64,000 nt of DNA, taken from NCBI RefSeq assembly GCF_001640805.2, contig NC_066843.1, positions 2,850,380-2,914,379 of the forward strand, written 5' to 3'. Origin of the DNA: Lates calcarifer. Its lineage: Eukaryota; Chordata; Actinopteri; Centropomidae. The translations under genes were made by a program, and so were the position numbers. Numbering within the stretch: position 1 is the stretch's first letter; the number at the start of each line of letters is the position of its first letter. Positions 12,401 through 21,007 of this stretch are shown one piece after another. The notes below the pieces were generated by a model. The model was not told the origin of the DNA and did no database searches. It was given only the letters and a program-made list of their open reading frames with translations.

Positions 12401-12524
12401 GGTCATTATCAGGAGTCTTATCGCGCATTTAAAGTGAATCATTTACCAAAGAGAGTCTGTGTAAACAGATAATAAACAGCACACAAACATCGGTCAATGA
12501 ACTCACCGTCCGCAGAGCTGCCAT
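3377..12524 (-). CDS. bcat2: Branched-chain-amino-acid aminotransferase, mitochondrial (bcat2), 11 coding exons
   Basis: PLP-dependent fold-type IV aminotransferase that transfers the amino group of Leu, Ile or Val to 2-oxoglutarate, the first step of branched-chain amino acid breakdown in mitochondria. Coding exons on the minus strand, 5' to 3': 12507-12524, 10966-11037, 10402-10603 (or to 10596), 9464-9574, 8566-8685, 8268-8431, 5348-5490, 4960-5045, 4019-4159, 3853-3927, 3377-3418. All have GT-AG boundaries. The product is about 388 residues, close to the family's usual 390. Seen in order: a basic, Ser/Leu-rich mitochondrial leader, [10 protein letters not shown], the AYK PLP-lysine motif at about residue 224, [11 protein letters not shown], the CVVC redox motif at about 337-340, and a final Tyr-Gly exon. 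The leader separates it from cytosolic BCAT1. Exon 3 has a one-base frame problem described separately. The introns are loaded with fold-back transposons. Confidence 0.96.
4019..4159 (-). CDS. bcat2: bcat2 exon 9, CXXC redox-switch exon
   Basis: A 47-codon phase-0 exon starting [10 protein letters not shown] and containing TACVVCPVG. The Cys-X-X-Cys pair corresponds to the redox-sensitive pair of mammalian BCAT proteins, which tunes activity. Both cysteines are present, so the switch is probably kept. Confidence 0.92.
4480..4865. mobile_element. Fold-back transposon, family A copy 2 (outer arms shortened)
   Basis: The left arm has CCAGACTCCATTGACAAAAA near 4565 and the right arm its reverse complement near 4793. 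Flanking blocks AACCAGAAACGTCACTA and GTAGTGATTAG match the other copies. It lies in the bcat2 intron between exons 8 and 9 and ends about 95 bp before exon 8 in plus coordinates. The edges are approximate. Confidence 0.85.
5998..6345. mobile_element. Fold-back transposon, family A copy 3
   Basis: Inverted arms ACCAGAGTCCATTGACAAAA (about 6040) and TTTTTGTCTATGGAGTCTGG (about 6256) surround a diverged centre. It sits in the large bcat2 intron between exons 6 and 7. The outer arms are mostly lost on the left. The edges are approximate. Confidence 0.82.
6395..7045 (+). mobile_element. Dispersed repeat E, copy 1
   Basis: This stretch is similar, in the opposite orientation, to 31850-32545, and the two ends are similar to 37860-38190. 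Shared landmarks are CCTCGTTGTGTTTCTACTCA, AAAGGCTTTTGTAGAAGAGC, TTATTTTCTGCAATAATCCA and ACCAGGGTGATGCTAACTTC. No coding potential is evident. It lies in the bcat2 intron between exons 6 and 7. It is probably a non-autonomous transposon; the class cannot be told from sequence alone. Confidence 0.75.
7848..8245. mobile_element. Fold-back transposon, family A copy 4, abutting bcat2 exon 6
   Basis: It starts with the family end TTAAAGGATAACTCCAGT and has mirrored arms CCAGACTCCATTGACAAAAA (about 7987) and TTTTTGTCAATGGAGTCTGG (about 8200). Its right edge is only some 20-25 bp from the donor side of bcat2 exon 6 (8268), leaving very little native intron between them. Confidence 0.85.
8268..8431 (-). 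CDS. bcat2: bcat2 exon 6, PLP-lysine exon
   Basis: A 164-nt exon encoding [10 protein letters not shown] through [11 protein letters not shown]. The lysine of AYK is the Schiff-base residue for pyridoxal phosphate. Human BCAT2 has Asn where this protein has Ala just before Tyr-Lys. The exon ends in phase 2 (GG) and joins T-AAC-TAC in exon 7 to make GGNYGPT. Confidence 0.93.
9925..10355. mobile_element. Fold-back transposon, family A copy 5
   Basis: The left arm includes TTTTCCCATGTTTTAGTGTG, GAAGAGTAAGATC and CCAGACTCCATTGACAAAAA. The right arm includes the reverse complement near 10305 and GTAGTGATATATAG. It lies in the bcat2 intron between exons 3 and 4 and stops about 50 bp from exon 3. 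Confidence 0.85.
10402..10603 (-). CDS. bcat2: bcat2 exon 3, with an apparent one-base insertion
   Basis: Using the acceptor ATCTCAG before GCC, the exon is 202 nt and starts AADISIE, as expected after SSFK in exon 2. The strongly conserved stretch [20 protein letters not shown], however, is in the next frame. Removing one G near 10582 would join the frames. A second possible acceptor, GCCGCAG, gives a 195-nt in-frame exon (10402-10596) starting [14 protein letters not shown] but loses the conserved AAD block. I favour an assembly base error, with alternative splicing second. Confidence 0.85.
10966..11037 (-). CDS. bcat2: bcat2 exon 2, mitochondrial leader
   Basis: A 24-codon exon, [19 protein letters not shown] then ASSFK, in phase 0 at both ends. 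Basic, hydroxylated and lacking acidic residues, it is a typical matrix-targeting presequence. The ASSFK ending lines up with the start of mature mammalian BCAT2. Confidence 0.88.
11688..12050. repeat. Tandem duplication, two units of about 180 bp
   Basis: 11688-11868 and 11869-12050 share the ordered blocks CTTAATCCC, CTCGCACCAGAC, AAATC(T/C)GACAA, GACTGTTTCAGTGTAAG-like and ATTCGGCATAC/ATCCGACATAC. They are diverged copies in the first bcat2 intron. No function is apparent. Confidence 0.75.
12507..12524 (-). CDS. bcat2: bcat2 exon 1 (start codon)
   Basis: ATG GCA GCT CTG CGG ACG then the donor GTGAGT, giving MAALRT. Its phase 0 joins the leader exon. Mammalian BCAT2 also starts Met-Ala-Ala, and no better upstream start was seen. 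Confidence 0.8.
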
Positions 12525-13204
12525 CTCCGCTACGTAACGAAGACAAACCAGGTTAATGCGTTCGTGCGGAAACAAAAACTCGCCTCAAAGTCAACTTGAG
12601 TTCCGCTTTGAAATACGACACGGCGGCGAAGTCAGAAACCTCCCACACATAAAAATGTCTTTCAGGGAAATAATCCTTAACCAGAAACCTTGGCCTACAG
12701 CAGCTAATCTATATTTTAAACCGCTTATTACTATTTTATATATTTTATTTTTATTTTAACGGACAAATAATTTAACGCCACCTCGACTGTTCTGTATAAA
12801 GACACAAAAATGTAACAGGGGAAAATTACTTTAATAAAATCTACTTAACTGGTTCTATCAACTCATTCAGAAAGTCATGAGAGGCGTGACAGAAGCGGGA
12901 CATATCATTGGTGGACACCAGCAGACACAGGAGGGGAGGTTACTCGAGGTCAAACAGGGGGATGCTGATTGGTGGGTCAGCGGGGAGGGGACCAGGTCCT
13001 GTTACAGTTTGGCCTGGATGCCAAAATTTTATGCTTACTAGCCAAACCCAGCTCTGAATGAATGAAATTACACTTTAATTAACTGAACTGTATTAAAACA
13101 ATGTAGGATTCATCTTAGTAATGTTACCTGCACATTTAAACACGAGTAAAATCTGCTTTAAACAACATTAATCAGCTGTTCCACACCCATGAGGAGGACT
13201 GAGG
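12525..13204. other. Spacer between bcat2 5' end and hsd17b14 3' end
   Basis: About 680 bp separate two same-strand genes. It must contain the bcat2 promoter and 5' UTR and the hsd17b14 3' UTR. I see no clear TATA box or minus-strand AATAAA. Plus-strand open frames here have no family resemblance. Confidence 0.5.
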
Positions 13205-16200
13205 TCAGGACGGGATCTGGCTCTTGAATCCGTAGTTGAGTTCGGCCCCTCCGCTGAGCAGCAGGTCGATCCCGGTGCAGAAGGTGGCGTCGGCGGCGAG
13301 GTACAGGGCGGCCAGTCCGCACTCGGCCTCCGTCCCCATACGACCCATCAGCTGTTTGAGAGGGAAACATGTGATTTTCACATTCCTGTGTGGTGCACGT
13401 TTGTGGTTTCACTGCTCCTTAAAGCTTTTTTTCCCTACACCAAACTCCATGCAAAAAAATGCAGATTTACAGAAGGGAAACCCACAAACTTCCTCATGCC
13501 TCGTAGGCGTAATATTTAGTTTCTCATCCTCTTATTATCACTTCTTGCACAACTGGAAATACAAGAGGAAAGAAACTGTTAAAATAATAAGCCATTGTTC
13601 TTTTCCTCCTCTAGTTACACTGAAATAAATTACTAGAAAATGTCAATGCACTTCAAGAACTAAGACATATTTAAACGTGCAATGATTTTAAATGGGATAC
13701 CAATGCAAAAGTTGCATATAATTGTTATTTTATCGCACAATCATGTCAGTTATTCGACATCTTTCCGCTATGAATAATGAAGTGCAAGCTGAGACTCTAG
13801 TAGAAGTAGAGGAGACCAGGAGGGGATGAAAAACAAAGCTCCAGTTTGCAGAAACTCCTTCAAGAGTCAGTGTTAACACCCTGCTGAAGAGACAAAGGTG
13901 TTCACATTTACAACCCAATAGAGACACAACAGTGCGACTGCATTAACACAACAAAGATGGAGTCGCTTCAGGCTGAAACACAGAGTCTTTACTGGTTCCA
14001 GTTTTAGCAGAAATGAATGGTTTCAGTGGGTGTGGGTGAGAAGAAAACATCAGGGTTGTGATGTGGAAATGACGTCTTCCATCTTCTCTGTTGTTCTGCT
14101 CCCGTGTTCCCTGTAATTAAAACTCACCTGAGCGTTTTCTCCTGCTTTAATGGCGGCAGCGGCGTCTGGAGTCTGTCCCGCTAATTCCTCCCACAGAGGC
14201 GTCATCACGTTACCCGGAGAGATGCTGCAACACAACACACGTCCGACACGTTATTAGAAAATAATGAGCAAGAGTCAGTCCAGAGAATGATGGGTGATCT
14301 CTAAAGTCTTGGTTTTACTCTTTATTTTTGTAGTAATTCTACTCTTCTGATGTTGTAAACAGCTGTAAATCTTCTCAGTATTATTTTCCTGCTGTAGACT
14401 TGTGTTGAAATGATTAATGATCAAATTATTATGATGCTTTAAACAATAATTTTTATAAAAATTAATGGTTACAGCAAAAAAAGTGAAGATAATACTTGTT
14501 TTTCTCAGTTTTACATCAGTTTTTGTACATTTTGTTGCACAACTTTGTGCTTTATTATTCAAAGTAACTGAGTAAATTTACTCAAGTGCTGTATAATTTT
14601 GATATACTTGTATTTTCCTTGAATATTTCCGTTATATGCTGCTTTATACTTGCACTCCTCTACATTTCAGGGGAAACTATCGTATCTTACTCCACCACAA
14701 AGAAGCTAAATTATCCAAAAAGTCACAAAAATTGCTGCAAACTCAAGCAGCAGAACTTTGTTTTTCTTCTTACCTCTTCCATTAATCAGCTCACGACCCC
14801 TCAGATTTATCTTGTGACCCCTGAAAGGGCCCCGACCCCAGGGTTGGAAACTGCAGCACTAAGCTAACATTAAAACCAGCTCCACCAACAGAAAAACAAT
14901 GCTCACACTCTGATGCACTGATCTAATGATGTTGTTTAAAACAAAATATAAGTCACAGAAACTTTTTAACACGCTGAAAATACTTAATTACTTTTTTACT
15001 TTTACTTTAATAGGATTTTGAGGATCTCTTTTCTTTGTAATGGAGTATTTTTACATTATTGTTTGATACCTTTACGTCACTAAATATAAGTAAAATAAAT
15101 AATTAGATTGATTAATTATCACTATGACTGAAACGTTTTGATCACGTGATGATGGTGAAATCACTTAAACTCACCAGTTCACTCTCACGTTGAAGCGACT
15201 CTCGTCCACAGCCATTGCCTTTGTCATGGAGATTATCGCCCCCTGGTAGAGAACAGACGCCATTACAGTCTCTCTCTCCGCTCTCGCACAGCTGACGCAG
15301 CGTGATGAGGTCACTCACCTTGGTGGCGACGTACGGCGCAGCGTCCCTCTGCCCGATGGTTCCCACCAGACTGGAGACGTTTATGATGTTACCCTGCCGC
15401 TGCCGCAGGTGCGGCAACGCAAACTGCAGAGAGAGTGAGACCTCCTGTCAGATCAAAGATCCTATATTCTGTACATACAGGTGAGTCTGAGGAGGCGAAA
15501 CAAGGACGGAACAACTTTAATTAATAAGAAACTGAAGACTGATGAACTGTGGAGTCTTCAGGTCATTAAAAAAAACTTTAGATCAGAATTTCTGCAAAAA
15601 TCAAACTTAAAACGTTTGAAAATGGCATTAAAATGAAATTTAACACCAGTTTCATGGTCACACCAACCAAGTGCATGGATTTATATCACATTTCTGTCCC
15701 TCCTCTCTTCCTGTACATAACAAAAACTCCACTGATTAACATTATTTAAGGACCACAGGTGAATTTTAAATAAAATATTGGAGATTTTCCAGCAAGTTTT
15801 TGCTAAAAATCAAATAGAAAACATTTAATAAGAAGCATTAGTACATATGAAAGGCTAGAAAACATATTTAAGAGCTTTGTAAATGAAGTTTAAGACTTCT
15901 TGAGTCTTTATGAGGAACTAAATTCAGTGTCTTTAAGACTTTTAGAAGACCTGCACACCCTGATCTAACCCTGATAACAGGACTCAGGCTCGATTAATTG
16001 ATCTTTTCGTGTCTTAATTTCACAGTCTATTTAAAGCAAATATTAAAAATTAACTAATTTAATATTGGACAGTTGAACTTTGAGCTTGAATTTGATGTGA
16101 GTTTTTTTAAATTGATTCAGATAAGATATTAGATAAATAAGTTTTCCATGTGCACACACACACAGAGAAAACATTACTTTAGAGGCCAGGAAGTAGCTGA

Positions 16201-17606
16201 CGAGGTTCAGATTGAGCAGGTCTCTGAACTCCTCGGCTGTGGTGTCGTCGGTGGGTTTATGAGGCGGATCTGAGGAGACAGATTTAAGAAATAAAGCGTC
16301 GTCCTTCTCTGTTCAAAGAGGGAGAGAAAACAAAGAGTGAGACTCACGCCAGCCTGCGTTGTTGACCAGACAGTCGATGTGTCCGTGACGCTCCACGGTG
16401 ACGGAGATCAACCTCTGCACACACAAACACACCAGAGGAACCAGTTAGTGACAAAAGAGCTGCAGCAGAAACCAGTTTACTCCCAGAAGAGCAAACACAC
16501 GGAGCCGAGTGGAGCTCAGTTCTGCTGCATCGAGAGCTGGTGCTTTTATTTTGAAGGATTACAGTTTATAATAATCAGATTTAGGTCGTTAAAGTGTTTC
16601 ACAAAGAGATAAAACAAATGAAATCAATTAAAATTCACACTGAAGTGACTTTTTAAAAAGAAAAATAATGTTAATTGTTGGTTTTGCTGTTATATATAAA
16701 GATTTTTATTCATTATCACTGTCTTACTTTAGTTTTTCATCTTAATTCCTCTAATTTTTGTCATTTAAATCTTTCCTCTTCTTGTGTTGTTATATTATTT
16801 CTCTATTTCTTAATTTGTGAAAAACTTTGAGCTGCATTTCCTGTAAACCTTTATATTTTCACTCATATTGAACAGTCTCTAATAGCAGTTTTTATTTTGT
16901 TATCGTGTTATATTTGTATTTGTGAGAAAATAACCTGATGTCAAACACAAATGTTGACATTTTGATGAGGAAAAGCCCCTTTAAATGTGAATTAAAGTAA
17001 ATATTTTTCATCTTTAATTGTCAAATAACTCATGTTCTCTGATGTCTTGAGGTGAAGTCAGGTGATGATAATCTGAGTTACAGGTCCTGTGATCAGACAG
17101 TAAAAACTCTACCTTGATGTCTTCCTCTTTGGAGATGTCACATGAGACAAAAGTGCATGACCCCGGCCCTGCTTTGTTTAACTCCGCCTCCAGAGCCTCA
17201 CCTGCTGCACCTGAAATACATCAAATCAAGGTGAATTCAGACATTAAAGTCAGATTTTTAGGTTTAAATCGTCTCCGGTGCTCAGATGCATCAATTAAAA
17301 GTCACATCAATCAAACTCACGCGATGTTTAGTTGCATTTTCTGAATGAAAACTGACTTAAATGCGAAATAAAGATGAATAAAATCAATAACACTCACCTC
17401 CTCTTGCACAAAACACCACTTTAGCGCCGTTCTCCACTGAAAACGAAAGATGCAGAGGAGTTAATGCGCCACTTCCTGCTCTGATCACACACAAACACAC
17501 AGCGCAGACGTTAAACCACCGTACCGAACACTTTAACGATCCCTCTGCCGATGCCTTTGGATCCTCCGGTGACAACAGCCACTTTGTTGTGGTAGCGCAG
17601 AGACAT
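13205..17606 (-). CDS. hsd17b14: 17-beta-hydroxysteroid dehydrogenase 14 (SDR family), 9 coding exons
   Basis: Short-chain dehydrogenase/reductase, cytosolic and NAD-dependent, known in mammals to oxidise 17-beta-hydroxysteroids and also reported to act on L-fucose. Coding exons on the minus strand: 17525-17606, 17398-17436, 17113-17210, 16348-16414, 16178-16269, 15319-15423, 15175-15242, 14128-14224, 13205-13351; the sum is 795 nt, 264 residues, against about 270 in the family. Visible motifs: TGGSKGIG at residues 13-20 (dinucleotide-binding Gly motif), LVNNAG, NVSSLVG with catalytic Ser at about 144, YVATK with Tyr157 and Lys161, [14 protein letters not shown], and a final SGGAELNYG. The catalytic Ser-Tyr spacing of 13 matches the family. 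An in-frame ATG upstream (17780) would add a low-complexity Ile-rich extension; MSLRYHNK is preferred because it starts right before the first beta strand. Confidence 0.95.
15319..15423 (-). CDS. hsd17b14: hsd17b14 exon 6, catalytic Ser-Tyr-Lys exon
   Basis: A 35-codon phase-0 exon from [10 protein letters not shown] to YVATK. It carries the catalytic serine in NVSSL and the YxxxK pair, so all active-site residues of the SDR triad sit in one exon and are intact. Confidence 0.93.
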
Positions 17607-17910
17607 TGTTGGTGCCTGGATCGTAAAACGCCGCAGAGCTGCGCCGCTGTCAAACAGCGATACCTGCCACACAGGAACAGCAGGAACAGATAATAAAAAT
17701 ATTATTATGATTATTATTTTTGTTAAATTTGCTTTAATGTGTCGCAGCAGGTTTAAATCTCCTTCCAATCTCTCACCCACTTTCTCAAATCACGTCCGTT
17801 TGTCAAGTTTGTGTGAAGTTCAAAGTTCCTCAAAAAATCATGGGGTTTGCTCTGCTGCCTTCAGGTGCTTTCGGGAAAATTGGAAATCAAATAACTTCAT
17901 TAATAACTCC

Positions 17911-18410
17911 GGGATTTTTGAAACTGGGTCTTAGTTCCGCATGTTTTCGGGTGTAAATGGTTGATAGGGGCAAAAATCTTTAGAATAAGAAAAATTCACG
18001 TTAAAGTACGTCCACTAAAGTTTTTTGTTTTTGCCACTGACAGGCTCAGATTGTTATAATAAGAGACTGACAACATTATAGTCAGGATTCCTACAGAGAC
18101 AGAGCTTTTTCTTAAAGAGTCAGATCCTTTTTGTTTAACCAGAAACATCTCTATAAATCAATACCAGACTCCATTGACAAAAACAGGAATTTTACCGAGC
18201 AGAACACAGGAGCCGCTGGAATACAGCTGCAGTTTTTTTGTGTTGTCGTGTGGTGCTTTCACTCATGTAGATGATCTGAATACTTCTTCCACTGCTGAAA
18301 GTCACAGAACAACACAAACAAACTAACAGATGGTGGCAGGAAGTATTCCAGCAGCTCCTGTGTTCTGCTCGGTAAAATTCCTGATTTTGTCAATGGAGTC
18401 TGGTCCCTTA
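17911..18410. mobile_element. Fold-back transposon, family A copy 6, upstream of hsd17b14
   Basis: Left arm: TGGTTGATAGGGGCAAAAAT, CAGGCTCAGATTGTTATAAT, CCAGACTCCATTGACAAAAA (about 18164). Right arm: TTGTCAATGGAGTCTGG (about 18388), then the element is cut off. It lies about 300 bp upstream of the hsd17b14 start codon, possibly in its promoter or 5' UTR region. Confidence 0.84.
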
Positions 18411-19709
18411 AATTTCAACAGTGCTTTGTTTTTTCTAGGCTTGTTTTATGTTTTTTAAATATAAAACCCTCATCTGTTAAGGAACCAGTGACTGTGTTTG
18501 ACAAGTAAATGTTGCAGAGGAAGCAGAAAATGGAAAAGTCAGAAAGAGGAATTTACTTGGGAGTACTTGAATGCAACATTTGCGAAGGTGTCTGCTAATG
18601 GGAATTGTAGTTTTTCTGCACAGAGCTGCTCAGAGATGCTTGAGTTAAGACTTCATGATGTGTCTAAAATAACCACAGATGTCCAGATTTATATTTAATA
18701 TTAAATGAAGAGCGGTCTGACGAGGTCAAGTTTCGGAACAAGTTTTATTTGCTCCGTTTTAAATTAGTGGACAAATTCAGCCAAAAACCACAGTCAGATT
18801 TATGTCCTAATTCAAAATAGATGATGACAGCAGAGCTGTAAAACAGTCAGAGGCGACGTGGAGACAGAAACCGAGGGAAAATACTCACCATATGTCTGTG
18901 GCCTGTTCGAGGTCGTGTGCACACATGCATGCAAACATGGGTGGTGTGTTTAAGGAAGAGTGTGTGTGTGTGAGGGGGGGTTTCAGAGGTTGACATTTTC
19001 AGTCAGGAAAGGGCTGTTGGGGGCAGAGGAGTGCAGGAGGAGGAGGAGAGGGGTCAAAGATTAAATTTCGGCCCCGACAGCATTCCCCCCGGAGCGTGAG
19101 AGAGAGCAAAGTGAAGACAGTGAGTGACCTACAAACAAGCTTAACTATCTTAACTTCACCCCGGGGCTGCAGTTTAACACCGTAACAGCTCCTGGAGGCT
19201 GCCCCCACCTCCTCCTCCGCCTCCTGCTGCTCCTGAACGTGACACATGAAGGTGGGAGAGAGGAGGAGGAGGGGTTGTGCCGTCTGAACCCTCATGATGA
19301 AGAGGAGAAAACTGCCTCAGACGGAGTAAAGGATCGGCCCCGGCAGGGACCTGCAGGTGGAGGTGCAGCAGGAGAACCATGGTCGCTCTGTGGAGGGTGT
19401 GATCAGCTGGAGGCAGCAGCTCTGGCTCGGGTGAGAGGAGGAGGAGGAGGAGGAGGAGGCTGGTCTGGTTCGGACTGCATGTGTGCATAGAAAGCATAAT
19501 AAAAAAATGAGATTTCCAGTAAAATGCATGAAGAGTTTGCTGAAAAATCTACAAAAAGATGCAAAAATTAAGGAAATCTTCCAACTAATTCAGCTTTTTT
19601 CTAACAGTTCCCTTTGTGTTTTTTATTATTTCCTCATGTCTCATGTTAATTTCTACATAATTCAATCTACATAAGTTCATAAAATGTCTTTCTCTTCGTT
19701 CTTTGCCAG
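18411..19709. other. Intergenic region between divergent hsd17b14 and kcna7
   Basis: The two genes are head to head, so promoters for both are expected here. A purine-rich block with GGA triplets lies at about 19020-19470, including a pure (GGA)n run near 19436-19460. A donor-like CTCGG/GTGAGAGG near 19431 could end a non-coding first exon of kcna7. Open frames on both strands over the triplet repeat are low complexity and are not called genes. Confidence 0.5.
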
Positions 19710-19736
19710 GCTGAACTCACAGAGGAAAAACAAGAG
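19710..19736 (+). other. kcna7: Candidate non-coding 5' exon of kcna7
   Basis: A 27-nt segment is bounded by a good acceptor (pyrimidines then GCCAG) and a donor (CAAGAG/GTGAGG). The next acceptor, TTTTCTTCAG at 20258-20267, begins the exon that holds the kcna7 start codon. An in-frame TGA two codons before that ATG means this segment would be 5' UTR only. Confidence 0.4.
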
Positions 19737-20308
19737 GTGAGGATTTGATTTTCACGCTCAGTTTGAAGCTGAAACCAAACAACAACAATCCTCCTTTCGT
19801 GAAGATTATTATGGTCAAATGTTTTAGACACAAGTTAATTCAACTGTATGATCATTCTGGAGGATGTAGTGTGCGATGCTGTTGGTGTTTCCGTTATTTA
19901 AACCCATCTTTATTAATGTAAATAAGGTGGACAAAATAACAGAAACAGGACAGAGTTTAATTTACACCTTTCTGAATCAGTTTCAACAAAAAATAAACAT
20001 TATAACCTTCATGAAGGGAGGATTTACTGCAGGGCTGTACCTAATAAACTGGAAACTGAGTGTAATATAATAGATAGTAATGATATCTTATTGGGAAGCT
20101 GTGTAACTGATGAACTAATGTGTAATCTTACTCAAATATTTGATTTTTATGCACAGAAACTGTGATTTTTAACACTGTTTTCTTACTTTTTAACGTCAGT
20201 TTGTTCATGTTTCTCCTCGCTGTTTCTTCTTTTTAACGCCAGATTAACCTTGATTTGTTTTCTTCAGAGCAAAGAGGCGAGAAAAGTAAGAAAATCAAAG
20301 ACTGAAAG

Positions 20309-21007
20309 ATGGATAATCAAGACAAGGGAGGAGGTACAGAAGGAGGAGGAGGAGGGAAGGCAGAGGGACTGAAGGCCGAGGAGGTCGGTGATGAAGACAA
20401 GAAGACCAAAGACAAACACAACAAGCTGGAGAAGGAGAACGGCGTGAAGGAGCGGAGCAGGGAGGTCCGGAGGGAGAACCGTCGCTTCCAGTGGAGGAGT
20501 GGCTGGGCTCTGACCGAGCGCCTCGCCATCAACGTGTCGGGGATGCGTTACGAGACCCAGCTCCGCACCCTGGCCCAGTTCCCGGACTCCCTGCTGGGCG
20601 ACCCCGAGCGCCGCCTCCGCTACTTCGACCCCCTGAGAAACGAGCTCTTCCTGGACAGGAGCCGCGTCTGCTTCGACGCCATCCTGTACTTCTACCAGTC
20701 GGGCGGGAGGCTGCGGAGGCCCGCCAACGTCCCCCTGGACATTTTCCTGGAGGAGCTGCGCTTCTACGAACTCGGGGAGGAGATCATCGACCGCTTCAAG
20801 GAGGACGAGGGCTTCCCCAAGGAGGAGGAGAGGCCTTTACCCGCCAACGACTTGCAGCGGCGCCTCTGGATGCTGTTCGAGTACCCGGAGTCGTCCAGCG
20901 GAGCCCGGATCATCGCCATCATCAGCGTCATGGTCATTGTCATCTCCATCCTCATCTTCTGCCTGGAGACTCTGCCTGAGTTCAGGCAGGAGAAGGAGCT
21001 GCGGGAG
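20309..21007 (+). CDS. kcna7: kcna7 coding exon 1: N terminus, T1 domain, S1
   Basis: 233 codons ending QEKELRE before the donor GTGAGG. The exon is very GC-rich from about 20440 onward. It contains the complete T1 domain and S1. Reading past the donor gives a short nonsense extension to 21109. Confidence 0.92.

Noticed and set aside
17511..17780. Upstream in-frame ATG extending hsd17b14 by 58 residues
   Set aside because: The extension contains a low-complexity Ile run from an ATT repeat and no targeting signal; the family starts just before the first beta strand.
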